A DNA stretch of 46,434 bases from Ichthyophthirius multifiliis (GCF_000220395.1 NW_004086486.1:1-46434); one strand, 5' to 3'. Shown: positions 1 through 14,573, counted from the stretch's first letter. Translations and numbers: made by a program. The notes: generated from the sequence alone by a model not told the origin.

Positions 1-855
1 TATATATTTTATCTTTAAGAAAAAAAAAATATTAGATATTTTTTTTATATTTGTCAAAATAAAATGTAGTCATATAATATTTTTAATTTATAAAAAGAAT
101 AAATATTTAAAAAAATAAAAAATTATTTTTGTATAAAATTAAATATAAAAAAAAGATATAAAAAAAAAGATAAAAAATATATAAATTAAATATTTCTTTA
201 TATATATATTTTTGATTAAAAATAAATAATTTTTATTTAATATAAATAAAAAAAAATCTCTAATATTAAATATAAATTAATAATAGTATAAATGTTTTAA
301 AAAAATTAATTTAAAAACTAAAATTATATATATATTAATTTATTTTATTTTTATTTCAAAAATAAATTTAATTTACATTAATAAATAAAAATTTTTATTT
401 AGATAAATATTTAAAAAATTATAATTAAAAAAAAATTAAATAATAAAATAAAAAATTATTAATATATAATAAAATTGATAATATATATCATAATTTTTAA
501 TTATAATGTATCTTAAATATTATATTATATAAATAAAGATGCGTATTTAATAAACACAATTTAAAAAAAAATTATAAAAAATATTCATAATAATTATTAT
601 AATAATAATATTAATTATAATTATATAAAAAAAATATATATATATAAATTTTATATTTTATAATAATATTAACAAATATATTTTTTAAATTTTAAAAATA
701 TTTATTTATTATCTTAAACTACATATATATATATTTATTTTAACAAATAGTTAACATTCTTTTATATTTTTGAATAAATATTATTTAAATAAAAAATAAA
801 TAAAAAATTATATTGATAAACTATACTATTTCTATTATTTTTTTAAATAAATATA
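1..855. other. AT-only spacer, no gene seen
   Basis: Nearly pure A/T with many short TA runs and no frame of protein-like composition under either code. It is the upstream flank of the channel gene that starts at 856, so that gene's promoter should lie here, but I see no recognisable motif. There is no G/C-rich telomere-type repeat at the window edge. Confidence 0.6.
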
Positions 856-3800
856 ATGAGTATAAATAAATAACAAATATAGCATATTAATTTATAAATA
901 TAAAATCCTTAAAACATAGTAAGTATGTTAGAATATAATTAAAATATAGTAAAAAATGTAAATAAGGGTTTATAAAATGACAATAAATGTATAGTTTTTT
1001 AAAATATTATAGGAAATCAATATAACAATTGCTATTTAATCAATAAAAATATATAAAATAAAAAAACTTAAATTATTTAAAAAGACAAATAAATATTATA
1101 TTCGGACAATAATTTATCAAATAATAATTATAATATATATTCTCTTTAAAATTTAAATTTTCTTTAAAAAATAAAAATAAAGACATTAGCAGGCGCAAAG
1201 TTTTTAAGTTTTACATCTAAAAATAGATTTAAAAATTTAAAATTACACTAATTTTAATTAATAGATGATAAAAGCATAATTTTAGATTAAGAATTGCCCA
1301 ATTCATATCTAAATAATTAAAGATAAAAATAAATTAAATAGTATTTATCGTTTTTTAATTCGTAAAGGTTTTTTTTTAATAGTTTTAAATTGTTCTTTGA
1401 TTTTATAAATTAAATTCCTTTGATAAATCCGAATACTTTATTTAGATTATTTTGGGAGATTATAGTTCTTATATCTATTTGTTTTTTTATAATTTTAATT
1501 CCTTTGTAAATCGCTTTTAATTGCTAAATAAATGATATATTAGACATTAATATAGCAAAAGTTATTTCTTATATATTAATTTTCGATATATTTTTGAATT
1601 GGAATTTCGGGTATTTCGAAAAGGGGAAATGTATAATGAGTCGTTCAAAAGTATTCCAAAAATATATAAAAGATAATTTTTTGACAGATTTAATAACTAC
1701 TATACCATTATATATTACAGTTTTTTTATAATATTAAAATATTTTGGTTAATTAATCATATATTAGACTATTGTTTTTTTTAAAAATGAAGTATATATTG
1801 TAAATATTAAAGAAAATTGAGGAGAAGTTTTATTATTTTTATTTTATTTTATAAATTATATAATTGATTAAACTTATTTTTACAATTTTCCTTGTTTCTC
1901 ATATATTCGCTTGTATATGGATTGTTATTGGAAGAACAGAAATTTATAATAAATAGAATTCATGGTTAACTACATTTAAAATAAATCATGAAAATATTTA
2001 AGAAACATACATTTATGGTTTATATTTTTTAACTGTAACAATGTGTACAGTAGGTTATGGCGATATATATCCAGTATAATTTTTAAAATTAATATATAAA
2101 TTTATATATATTTATTTTTATAAATATTAGTCGTCGCTAAACGAAAGAATTTTAGGAATAATTACAATGCTTATAGCAGGTGGAATGTTCGGTTATAGTT
2201 TAAATACAATCGGTTCAATATTTAATTCAATAAATATAAAATAAAAAGAAATAAAAAACTCTATATGTATAATAAGCAATTATATGAGAAAAAAAAAAAT
2301 TAATAATGATTTATAAATAGAAATAAGGGAATATTTGGAATATTAATGGAATCAATAATATAATAAAGATTAAGAAAGTGAATAAATTATTATAGATTAA
2401 TTAAGTTTATAATTAAAGCAGAAATTATAAATCGAAAGTAATAAAATGATTATTAAGCATTATTAAATTTTTAAAGATAATTTTTCTCAAGAATTTCTTA
2501 TTTAGATATTAGGAATATTAGAGGAACAAATACTTAGACCTGAGGAACTTATTAATGACGAAGAAAATTATAGTAATGACATTAATCTTTATTTTATTTA
2601 GTAAGGCTAAATAGAAATCATTACTAAAAATATTAACAAAAAAAGCATCAAAATTTTAAACTAGGGCGATACTTTTGGAGAATTTTAGTTTTTTACTGGA
2701 AAAGATGGAGTTTTTAATGCCCGAAGTATTGATTTTTCTATCCTTATAAAAATTAATAGGTAGAAATTTATAGAAAATTTATAAAAATTTCCTGATGATT
2801 ATGAAAAATTCCTTAATATATAAGACAGGATTAAGTTTTTAAAGGATTATTAATTGATTAAATAAAAGTGTTTTTCATGTTATTCAGTAGGGCATTTTTT
2901 AGAAAAATGCCCTTCTATACATTTAATTTCAAATAAAATGACATGTATTAGAGCTTATAGAAATAGTAATAATGATAAAAGATTATATTTTAAAAGGTTT
3001 TTTAATAGAGTTCCTTCTCTTTTAATTTTATAGCATTTATTAATTAGATAATAGGAATTTTTAAATAATAACTAAGATTTTTTTGAGGAATTTGAGGAAG
3101 CAAATTAATTAGAAAATGCCCAATCGAATTTTTCTCATACAACTTTCGATAATAATGGATAAGATCCTTTATTATCTCCTTCTTAGAAAAGTAATGTTTC
3201 TGAAAATTAGAGTCCTATAAATAGTTCTTAAGGTTCTTCTATAAGTAAGATTTCGCCTAGTCATATTTCTGATACAAAAAAAAGTATCAGTAGTTTTGAA
3301 AATAAAGTAGATTTAAATAAAGAAATTAACCGGGGTTAGTAAATATTATCTCCTTTTAAAAAAAAAAGGAATAAAAAAAATCTCGTAGTAAATATAGCAA
3401 ACTCAAATAAAATTAAAGTCGAAAAGTTATCCAAAAGTAAAGAAAATGTTGAGCTTTAAAATATAAAGAAAAATTCTTAATTAAACAAAAAATGGATTAA
3501 TAGTAAAATTAATAATGAAAATTAATATTTTTCTAAGTTTTTTACTTAAACAGAATAGAATTTAGATAAATCTAAAATTTTTTATTATTATTTAACACAT
3601 AATAATCTTGATATTGTACTTGATATATTTAAATATTAATAAAAGATACTAAATTAATAAAAAATTAAATAGGATCTCTAGAATTAATTTATAAATAAAG
3701 ATTTGCTTAAATCAGAATAATAGATAAATAGTGAAATGTAGATATAAATTAGAAAAAGAAGATAAACTAAAATCTAGGAGTTTAAATTTATGTAAAGTAA

Positions 3801-4185
3801 AAGTAAAGAGAAAAAAAATTAAAATTTATAAGAAAAATAAGATTAATTTTATAGAGATTAGAATTCTATAAAAAAAACTGAAAAAGATTTTTTAGATAGA
3901 ACAATTAAAACATTTAAAGGTTAGATTAATTCGAAGTTTTCTTAAGGTAAAAAAAATTGTTATTATAATAGTATACTTGAGTAGTACTATATTAATAAAT
4001 TAAAGTAAAAAGATTTCTTGGAAATAAAAAGAAATTTTGATTATTAAAGTTCTGATTATTAATCTTTTAGTGTGGAAAATTAATATTTAGAAGTTTAATG
4101 TATTAAACCTAATCTTAATATAACTGAATATAATATAAATATTAATGATTCTTAAAATAAAAAACTAATAGATAGTTATAAATGA
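856..4185 (+). CDS. Cyclic-nucleotide-binding voltage-gated K+ channel with a CCHC zinc knuckle
   Basis: Likely a plasma-membrane or ciliary six-helix K+ channel of the EAG/CNG/HCN superfamily. With TAA/TAG as Gln the frame is open from ATG 856 to TGA 4183-4185, broken only by a 57-bp intron at 2074-2130 (GT..TAG), giving about 1,090 residues. S1 starts near residue 195 (FWEIIVLISICFFIILIPLQ), S2 near 235 and S3 near 268. The pore reads LTVTMCTVGYGDIYP near residues 390-405, a K+ selectivity filter. A C-linker and cyclic-nucleotide-binding fold follow (about 530-650; GDTFGEF is the phosphate-cassette region). Right after it comes CFSCYSVGHFLEKC, a perfect C-X2-C-X4-H-X4-C knuckle near 652-666. 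The remaining roughly 420 residues are S/K/N/Q-rich and unassigned. S4 has few basic residues, so voltage sensing may be weak. An in-frame ATG at 925 is an alternative start. No close neighbour shares its strand. Confidence 0.93.
2074..2130 (+). other. 57-bp intron in the K+ channel gene, just after the pore
   Basis: The intron starts GTATAATT and ends AAATATTAG. Removing it joins GYGDIYP to SSLNERILGIIT, the expected S6 entry of this channel family. Its length is a multiple of three and it contains no in-frame TGA, so read-through would not be obvious from frame alone. Confidence 0.8.
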
Positions 4186-4487
4186 TTTTATTATATATAT
4201 GAAATTTAAATAATTAATAAATTTTGTTTAAAAAAAAAAAATAATATTTTGTTTATATATTAAAATTTAATATGGTCTTATTTATTAAATTTTCTTATAA
4301 AAATAAAATAATTATAATATATTTATAAATATGCTAAAAGTTAATATTTATACAAAAAATTTAAACTGTTTTATAAATAAAAAAAATCAAAACCAAGATT
4401 TAACTTATTTTTATTTTTTTGTATCATAGCTATAAAGAATAATATTTTTTTCCTAATCACTAAATTCAAGTAAATTAATAACTATTA
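4186..4487. other. Short convergent spacer
   Basis: About 300 bases of AT-rich DNA between the 3' ends of two convergent genes. Both transcripts must terminate here. I see no gene, hairpin or recognisable polyadenylation motif that stands out from the background. Confidence 0.6.
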
Positions 4488-4900
4488 TCAAAAACTGTTT
4501 ATCATAATTATCTTAACTATGAAATAAAAAATATATAATAATAAATTATTATGAAAAAATATATATATTTCTAAAAAAATTAAAAAGATTAAATATTTAT
4601 AAATAATTAACGTATTATTAAGATATTAATAAAAAGCGCTTTTTAAAGTTTATTTAAAAATTTATAAATTATCATCATTTTACTAGTCTTTTAAATGGCT
4701 TTTATACTTACCAAATTCATAAACTTAATCAAACAATTAATTAATTTAATTTTATAAAATTTCTTAATTTTACTCATAGTCATTTATATCTTATTTATAT
4801 TAGTCCAATTCTATTAAGATCTAATTATTATAATTTTACAAATTTTGATTTTCTGCTTATAATTAAGATATTTTATCCTACAATTAATTTAATGACTAAT

Positions 4901-4951
<51 letters not shown>

Positions 4952-7422
4952 TATATATTATTCATAATATTTATAATATTCGTACATTAGAATCATTTGT
5001 AATATTATTTTTATTATTTTATTCCTTTGATGAACACTAATTTTATAATAAAATATGTTCTTATTAAAGTTTCATTTTATCCAGAATAAGTTTTACATTT
5101 TCTTAAATGTAAAAATAAGATTAAAATTATTCCAAATATTTTAACTCTTTTTATATTTCGAATTCATCATTTGACATTTTTTCAAGTATTTTATTTAATA
5201 TTTATAATATTTAAATCTCTTAGTCTGATTTATCTATAAAAATTTCATCTTTTACTTCTTTTATATCATTTTATTTTTCCTAACTGTTATATAAATCATT
5301 TTAACTTTTTAATTATTGTATGATTTCTTCTTTTTTTTTAATTAATTTTCGAGAATATACTTTTCTTTTAATATTTTCTCAAAATCTTATTCATTTATTA
5401 AATTATTGTCTTCTTTCGAGTTTATTTTTTGTATTTATTTATTTATTTAATTCATTTAAATTTACATTTTTTAATTTTAATAAGAAATTTCTATTTTTTA
5501 CTGATTTATTTCATTAATTATTTTTTACATATTTTATATATCTTTTTCTTATTATTTTATTTTCCTATCTTTTTCAGTTTCCTCTAAATTATATTCTGTT
5601 ATATTTTCATCTTTTTATTAATCAATTATTTCATTTTATATTTTTTTTGTAATTATTATAATTATTAAGTTTTCTTATTTAATTATTCATCTTTTTCTTA
5701 CATTTATTAATCTTATAGTTATATTTATTTAACTTTTTCTTATATTGATTTATCTTTTTCTTATATTTATTTATCTTAATCTTATATTTATTAATCTTTT
5801 TCATATATTTATTGTATTTTTTCTTTTATTTATTCATCTTATTAATTAATTTATATATTTTTTTCTTATAGTTATTCATTTATTAGTTTTAATTATTCAT
5901 CTTTTTCTTATAATTATTAATTCTTGTCTTTAGAATTTTCTATTTATTCCTATATCATTTATATTGATAATTATAATTATTCATTTATTTATTTAATTTC
6001 TTATTATTGTTAATAAATATTTTATATATACTATTAAATTTATTATTTTAAAGTTTATATTTCATTTTTTTAATTATTTTAAATATTTTCTTATTTTTAT
6101 TCATTAATTTAATTATTTTATAAATTAAAATACTCTATTTTTTATTAAAATTAATCTTTTAATTATTAATTTTCCACTTTTAATTATTAATTTTCCACTT
6201 TTAATAGTTAATTTTCACTTTCTTATTATTATTATTCGATTTATAATGATTAGGTCTACCCTTCTTAGTATAAATTTTCATTTTTTAATTATTAAATTTG
6301 ATTTTTTAATTATTATTATTCTTCTTTTAATTGAGAAATAAAAGAATTCAAAGATGTGTTTTTTTCAATTAAATTAATTTATTAATATGAAAGTTATTCA
6401 TTAATTGTTTATAACTATTATATTTATTAATTTGATTCTTATATTTTTTATTTCAATTATATAATAAAATCTTCTTTTTATATATTATTTTTTTCTAAAT
6501 CTTACATTTTTTAATAAGTTGTTTAATTTTAATTTATTTTAATAAAAAATTTCTCTTACTAATTAAAAATGGGTTCCTTTTATATTTCGATTTCCTATTT
6601 TTAATTATCAACTTAGGTTAATTATTCATTTTCTTTTTATTAAAAAAAAATATTATTTAACTATTTAATTAAATTATCGTTCTCGTTTATTTTGTTTTCG
6701 AAAAAAATTACTTTTTCATCTTAAATAGGAGGCTATATTTAATTGTCGTTTTTATAAATTACTTAATTTTTATCATTAAAAAGTTAATTATTATGATTAA
6801 TTTTTATTTTTAATTCTTATATTTAATTTTATAAAAATTCTAAAGATTATTAACATTCTTTTTCTTTTTATTAAAAGTTCTATTAATATTAATTTTACAT
6901 TTTTTGATTATCGTCTTATATTTTTTTCATTTATTATTATAAATTATCTATTATTAATTAATAATTATTTGATTTTTCATTTTATGGATAATTTTCTTAT
7001 ATTTTTTCCTATATTTTATGTTTTGTTTTTTTTTTTATTAAAAATATTTGATTTTTTTTTGTTTACTTTTGTAATTATTTATAATTATTAATTAATTTTA
7101 TTATAAATATTTTTATTTTCTTAATTTTATTAATCTATTTATTAATTTAAACTAATTTTATTTATATAATTATTTATTAAATAAATTATTTATTTATATT
7201 TACATTTATATTAATTTTTATTAATTATAATTTTAAGCCTATAAAGAAATTTTATCATTTAAAATTTGTTTAATTTTAACAAGTGCAATATTTTATATTT
7301 AATTTTAGCCATCCTAAAAATTTAAGTCAAATAAGATACTAATATTTTTTAGAAAACCATCAATATTTTCTTTATATTTAATATTTTATTCTAATAAATT
7401 ATTATAATTTAAAACTTTTTCG

Positions 7423-7454
<32 letters not shown>

Positions 7455-8152
7455 TTAATAAAAAATAAATAAAAAAAAATACCTTCATTTTCATCTTTAT
7501 TTTATTTTTTAAATATATTTATTTTAATAATTTCCATTTAATTTTATAATTTTAATATTTATAGATTTTTCTATTTAAATTATTTTTCGAATATAAAAAA
7601 TTAAATTTCGAATTTATTTTTCATTTCATTAATTTATTCTTAAAACTACCTCTTTATTTAAATAATACATTCCTATTTTTCCTAAACTATTTTAAACAAT
7701 TTTTTTGATTTATTTTTCCTTTCCTTTGACTTCTCACTTACTTAAGTAATTTTTCTAGATAAACTTTAATTTTAACTTAATAATTCTACATTTTTTAATA
7801 ATAACTCTCCATTAAAATCAGTTAATTATAATATATTATCTCTATAATTTATCATTTTTCCTAATTAACTATTATTACATTCACTGGTTTAAGGTTAATA
7901 TTTTTATTATACATTAAATGAATTTGGCCTTTTTCTTAAAGTCTAAGATAATGATTCTCTTTAACTTTGAAACCTAAACATCATTTATTTATAGTTTGTA
8001 TTTATATTATTCATAGCTTTTTTAGATGATTAAGGTGATTTGTAATGCATTGTTTATTTTTCAGAGGACTTTTAAAATTGTGAATTTTTTATAGATGAAG
8101 ATGAAAGATATATTTTTGAATTTTAATTAATAAATTAACTAGGAAAATACAT
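4488..8152 (-). CDS. Long heptad-repeat coiled-coil protein (about 1,135 aa)
   Basis: Unrecognised structural protein. ATG is at 8152-8150 (MYFPSQFINQNSKIYLSSSS), then an S/Q/K-rich leader, and then almost continuous predicted coiled coil rich in Q, E, K, N, L and I. Clear internal repeats occur: LKVENQQ in near-perfect tandem around 6160-6215, and a block of QEKDKQI-like heptads around 5680-5900. Introns that keep the frame are 7415-7482, 7152-7203, 7009-7066 and 4896-4985; the last carries a (TA)n tract. One register change falls in an eight-base T run at 5641-5648: the upstream heptad frame and the downstream frame (NEIIDQQKDENITEYN) are both plainly coding but differ by one base. The first in-frame TGA is 4490-4488. 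The last 40 codons are weakly protein-like, so the true end may be nearer 4620 via an unseen intron. Ciliate cytoskeletal, basal-body or trafficking tethers look like this, but function cannot be assigned. Confidence 0.82.
4896..4985 (-). other. Intron carrying a (TA)n microsatellite
   Basis: On the minus strand the intron starts GTACGAATATT and ends TTTTATTAG. It contains about 21 TA units at 4904-4946. Splicing joins NNITNDSN to SLNQLQDKISQLQ and keeps the coiled-coil frame. Confidence 0.7.
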
Positions 8153-8219
8153 TTTTTTTTCTTATATATTATAAAAATATAAAAAAAAATAAAAAAATAT
8201 TATTATATATATATTTTTA

Positions 8220-8262
<43 letters not shown>

Positions 8263-8579
8263 ATAATATTTTTAATATTTTTTAATATTTTTTTTTATTA
8301 TAATAATTTTTAAAATATTATATAAATTAAAATAATTTATTTTTATAAACAAATATTTAATTTATTTTTATATTTTTTTTATAATGATATAAATATAAAA
8401 AATTATTATCATTTAAAATAAGTCTAGTATTTTTAACTTTTAATTAATAATTACATATTTTTTTATTTAATTTTTTTTATTACAATAAATAAAATTTTAT
8501 TTATATTAAAAACAAATAGAAAAATTTAATTTAATACATATTAATAATCGTATAATTTTTCAAAATTTTTTATAAGAAA
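8153..8579. other. Divergent intergenic region with (TTA)n microsatellite
   Basis: This 427-base spacer lies between two divergently transcribed starts (8152 on minus, 8580 on plus), so both promoters must be here. It contains about 13 TTA units at roughly 8222-8260 and long A/T runs. No recognisable promoter element was found. Confidence 0.6.
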
Positions 8580-9643
8580 ATGATAAAAAGATAATCTGCC
8601 GCATTAGTTTAAAGAAACTCTTTAAATTTAATTTAAATAGAACAAAATTCTGTTAAAAATAATTTATTGAAATAAATCTAATGTATAAAAGAAAAAAACC
8701 GCAAAGGAATTTTAGTTGAACTATTTAAGAATTTCTCTTTATGTACTAAAAAAAAACGCTCTAAAAGCAAAAAAACATTAATTTAAAATCCTTAAGATAC
8801 CCAGCGGCGTAATGGAGTAATATTAGGAACACCAAAAACCAAAAAAATTGCAAAAACAAACATATAAAACAAGCAAAGATAAAAACTAGATAAATTAATT
8901 AGTTTTATAAGTGACTTAGATAGCGAAAAATTGCTCGAAAAATGCTACAGGCATTTTAAAGATGCTTTATTATACCGTACAGTGAGAAATGACTTAGATT
9001 TAGAATAAAGTACATACTAAAAGTTTGTTCTTTTTGTATACAAAATACAAAATTCGAAAATGTGGAATGAATTTTTACTATTTGTAAGCTGGATTTATAT
9101 TATGTTGAGTTTTTTTGAACCAGTAAATAGAATAGATAAAAGTTTAGATATAAAAAATTTCTATATAATGCTCAGTATAGAGATTTTCATAATTTCTCTG
9201 TAAACACTTGATTTTTGTATGGAAATTATCTAAAGAAAATCTTAATTTGGATCTGATATTAGTTTTTTTTAGGTTTTTTTTAACAAAAAAAAAACATTTT
9301 TTAGATGCTTATTTTTCGTAATTTTATTCAGTGATTTGTTATATTATTATTGTTAATATCCATTAAATGTTATTAGATTTGGAAGGGTATTTAGACCTTT
9401 ATAGATTATTATTTATTCAAAACCTTTAAGAAGAAATTTTTAGGGAATTGTAAATTCGGCGAAAAATTTACTTATTGTTTTTATTTTTTATCTTATTGTC
9501 ATACTTATTTGGGCTTATATTGGATATAATGTTATAGGAGAAGTAAATGAATATACAGATAGTATTTAAATAAATAAAATAAAAAAAATATAATAAAATA
9601 AATATTTTATAAAAATATAATATTATAAATATAATTATATAAA

Positions 9644-9676
<33 letters not shown>

Positions 9677-11124
9677 TGATTTTAAAAATTATATATATTT
9701 TATTTAATATTATTAAAGAATATGCTATTGATTATACAGATTTATGGAAAACTGTTAATATTTTATATGTAGTGAGTACATTTGATTAAATTCCAGATGT
9801 AATGTTACCTTTATTATTGTAGTCTAGATTATATTTACTTTATTATATTCCATATATATGTAAATAAAATAAAAAAATTATATATAAATTTAATATATAG
9901 TAATTTTTATGCTTTTATTTTTCCAATTCCTGTTGCAGTAGTTCTCGAAGAATTTAGAAAACATAGACTAAATTTATTTATATGTAAAAAAAAGATATAA
10001 AAATAAATACAATATAATTATATATTAAATATTTAAAAATTAATATAAATATATATTATTTATATATGTACATATATAAATAAATATATATAATTATATA
10101 TATAAATTTATATTTATATATATATATTTATCTTCTTTTTATATTTTTTATTTTTATTATTTTTAAAACTTAATTATTAAAATGTCTATTAGATATTTTT
10201 TTCTTTTTTTTTTAGATATGATTTTATAAAAAAAAAATCATAAATAAAAACTAATATATTTTTATAAATATAGCAGATAGAATAAAAAGAAGAAGTGCTT
10301 TAATGGCATGTTTTTAATGTTTAGTCAGTTAATAAAGAGAATATTAATAGTATATTTTAAAAGAGGATTTTATATATTTCTTTTTCTATGTATATTCTTA
10401 AATTGAAGTAGAAGAATAAGCATAAATTTTAGCTGCTAATTTATGGAATCAAATAGACTAAGATAAAATAAACAAAATAAATATTGATTAATTTTTCAAT
10501 GTAGTTGATATAACAGAATAGATAAGAGAATTTAGATTATATAGAATAAAACCTTTTAAATTTTGGGTAAAATTTTAGAAGTATGTTTTAGAAAAAACTA
10601 AATTAAAAATCTATACAGAAAATCCTTTATTTGATATATTTATTTTTATTTTAACAGCTATAAGTTGTATCATTATTACAATAGGTTTATTTGTTTAGGA
10701 TGAAAAAACAATATAATATTTAGATATTGTAGATGATATTATTTTATTTTTATTTACTATTGAAATTATTATAAAAGTAATAGTCTATGGACCTTCTGAT
10801 TATTTTTATGATGGATGGAATAAATTAAATTTATTTTTGGTGATATTTTAGGTATTATAATAAATTTTAATATATATATAAAAACGCATTGAAATATTTA
10901 AAACACAATATAAAAATAAAAATATTCAAATATAAATTAATAACATTATATTTTAAAAATAATTTAAAAAAGTATTGACATTTTAATTTGACTAAATTAA
11001 TATTATAAATGATCCTAAATTAATAATCAAATTAACATATGATTATATTTTGAAATAAAATATAATTCTTGTAAAAATTTAAAAACTATAATAATATCTC
11101 ATAATATGTTATATATATATATAA

Positions 11125-11158
<34 letters not shown>

Positions 11159-12353
11159 TAATAATTATTATTATTATTATTAAAAGATTTTCTAACAACT
11201 TTTAAAAATCTATTAGTTATAAATTTTTTACTAATTTTTTATAAGTTTATCCTTTTATTTTATAAAACAATTAATTTTATATAATTTAATTAATGTTTTT
11301 CAAAATTTTATAAGAATTATATTATTTTTAAATTAGTTAAATAAAATATTAAGAAAATAAATTAATAATTCAGATTATTAAATGAATAAAAATAAATAAT
11401 ATAATTTTTTTATGATCGAATATTAAATTGTGATAAGGATATTAAAGATTAAAGAATGAAAGAATTAATTAGTAATCTGAAATAGTGCACATATACATTT
11501 ATAAATTATATATTTTTATTTATATATTTATAAAAAAGATAATTTTAATGCTTTAAAATTTATTTTTAGTATTTTTTATTATGGAAATTAATAATATATA
11601 CTGAAAAAAAAATTATTATTATATTTTTTATTTAATATATTTTTATATTATTTTTATAAAAATTTAAAATTTATATAATAAAAAATCTTGATATAATTTT
11701 TATAATAAAATTATTAATTATTATATTAGTAATAATTTATTTTATATTTTATTTAATTATTTTATTATATTTTTAATATTTAAAGATTTTTAAATATTAT
11801 TAAAATATATACGTGTATATATATAATCAAATAAAAATGTATATATAAATATAAATAAATATGTATATTTATAAATAAATATATATATATATATTTTTAT
11901 TTTATATATAAATTTTAAATATATTTATATANNNNNNNNNNNNNNNNNNNNNTACTATTTATGCTGCTTTTGAAATATATTTTTTTAAATAATTATTAGC
12001 AACAAGATTTATTAAAATAGCCAAAATTTAAAAAATTTTACGAATAATTAGAGCTTTTAGAACATTTAAATTAATGAATTTTTTATTAAAAGGAGTAGAA
12101 TTAGTTACAAAAGTATAAGAAATGTTTTAAAAAATTATAATATGCGTACCAATTGTCATTAAATTATCAGTTATAATAGTTATTATATTTTATATTTATT
12201 CTGCTATAGGAGTTGAATTATTTACTACTTTAAAACCTATTGAATATAATAAAACAGGTTTATATGGATTTTCTATGTGTTCAACAAAATATGTTTAAAA
12301 AAATAAAATTAAAGATTCTACATAATGCAAGTAAAAAATAAATATATAATATA

Positions 12354-12386
<33 letters not shown>

Positions 12387-14533
12387 CATATATTTATTTT
12401 TTTTATATTTAGTTATGCTGATTTTAATAGTTTTTTAGGATCAATGCTTGTTTTACTTTAGGTTTGTACTGCTGCTGGTTGGAGTAATATCGTATTCGAT
12501 TATGGTTATAAATTCGATAGTTTATTAAATAGTATTTTATTTTTCAATTCTTTTCATTTCATAGCTGTTTTTATGCTGTCTCTTATCGGAGGTATTATTT
12601 GGGAAGTTTTTACTGTAGTTGAAAAAATAATGGAAGATATTCAAGCTGTTGAGGAGTAGTAAGAACTTTTAAATTCTATTGAATAATAATAATAATTATT
12701 ATAAAGTATAAATTTCGAGACTAATTAAAATAAGTATATCGATATTGTTTATACTATAGCATTTTTGGAGAAAAAGAACTATAATTATTTGAGAAGATTT
12801 TCGATTTAAAAAAAAGGAGAAGATGATGATAGTGAGGAGAGTGATGAAAGTGAAGAAAGTAAAGAAAGTAAAGAAATAATTAAAGAAGAAAAATAAAAAT
12901 GCAATTAAAAAAATATAAAATAAGACAATTTAAATAAATATAAATAATCTTTAGCACATATCCCTGAATAAAATATTGAAAATAAAAATAATAATAGAGT
13001 TAAAAGTTAAATGTGTATAAATAATTTTAATAATTTTTAAAGGTAAAGAACAACTACAATTTAAATACCATTTAGGAATAGAACGAGAATTTAAACTTCA
13101 ATAATAATAAACAATGTTAAGTAAATTAAAAAAAATACAAATTAATAAAGGTCGAGTTAATAAAAAATTAAATATATACTCAAAGCTATTAAAAAAAATG
13201 AACTTACTGATGATTTAAAACTTAGTAATAGATAAAAAGCTTAATATATTTTAAATAAAGATAAAATATTTCTATCTTATGAAAATAATTACTTTTAATA
13301 AGCAACTAAGGAAACTAAATAAGAAATTTAAATAAATTAGACTAATAAAAGTAAATAAACAATAGTTAATTATATAACTAATGATACTAATAATAATTAA
13401 GATATAAAAAATTAATAGAATAATAATATATTTAATACTTAGTTATAAATTGATACTAAAAATTGTATAACTATTTAATTAATTAATTTAGATAAAATGA
13501 CTTAAAATAAAAATAATTAAAACAATTAAAATTAATGTGAAACACCTAAAGATCTGTAATTAAATATGAATCATAATAATGTAAACTCAGAATTGAATTT
13601 TTTTAATAAAAAGAATAAAAATCTACCATTTAAAAGTTCTACTTAAATTACAAAAAATAAAATTATTATTAGAAGTAATAATAAATTTAATTATTATATT
13701 TAAAAATGGAAAAATAAATTATATAGCGAAAATCTTAATTAAAATGATAATTAAAAAAATTTAGATTTATAAAGAAAAAAAAGTGAAAGTGAAAATAATA
13801 TTATATGTATAGAAAATATTGAAAGTGATTAAATTTAAAGTAATGATGAAGAAGAAAGTATTATTATTAAAGGTACTAGTGTTTATGAAATTAATAATTA
13901 AAATGAAAATACATTAAATTAATAATAAATAGAAGAATAAAAATAACAATAATAATAATAATTATAATTATAATAAGTAAAAATTTATATATATATATAT
14001 ATAAATTTATAAGTAAATTTAATTAAATAATTAAGCAACTAGATGAGCAGTAATAAAATAAAATATAATTATAGAAAATGTAAATGAAGGATTTTTATAA
14101 ATAAAACTTAAAATTATTATAAGAAACAGATTAAGAATAATAACCATCCATTAATAATTAATTTAAATAATTAAAACTAATATTAGATATTCCTTAAAAT
14201 AAATATCTAATAGACTAATATGATAAAGTCAGATAAGATCTCAAATAAGTCCAATAATAAAACGAAAAAGTTAATTTAGATAATACAAATTAAATACTAA
14301 ATCTATCTATTTTATAATCAGCTGATTTATAAAAAATAAAAAATATGGAATATAGATATTTTAAAAATATGTACGGATAATAATATGATTAAATGAGTGA
14401 TGTTAATTTAAAACTATTATGGAATAAATAAGCTAAAATATTATTTCATTTTAATAATATATGCAAGTAAAACAAATTTATGTTTAATATAATTAAATAT
14501 AAAAATGTATATATAAATATTAATATTAAAACT

Positions 14534-14573
<40 letters not shown>

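Noticed and set aside
5320-5517. Plus-strand ORF of 65 codons, rich in F and L
   Set aside because: Antisense shadow of the coiled-coil gene; the minus strand here reads a good heptad protein, while the plus frame is low-complexity F/L/I.
8030-8150. Plus-strand acidic reading (DFQNCEFFIDEDERYIFEF) that looked coding
   Set aside because: It lacks a start and meets a TGA upstream. The minus strand reads an in-frame S/Q-rich N-terminus of the coiled-coil gene from ATG 8152, which explains the composition.
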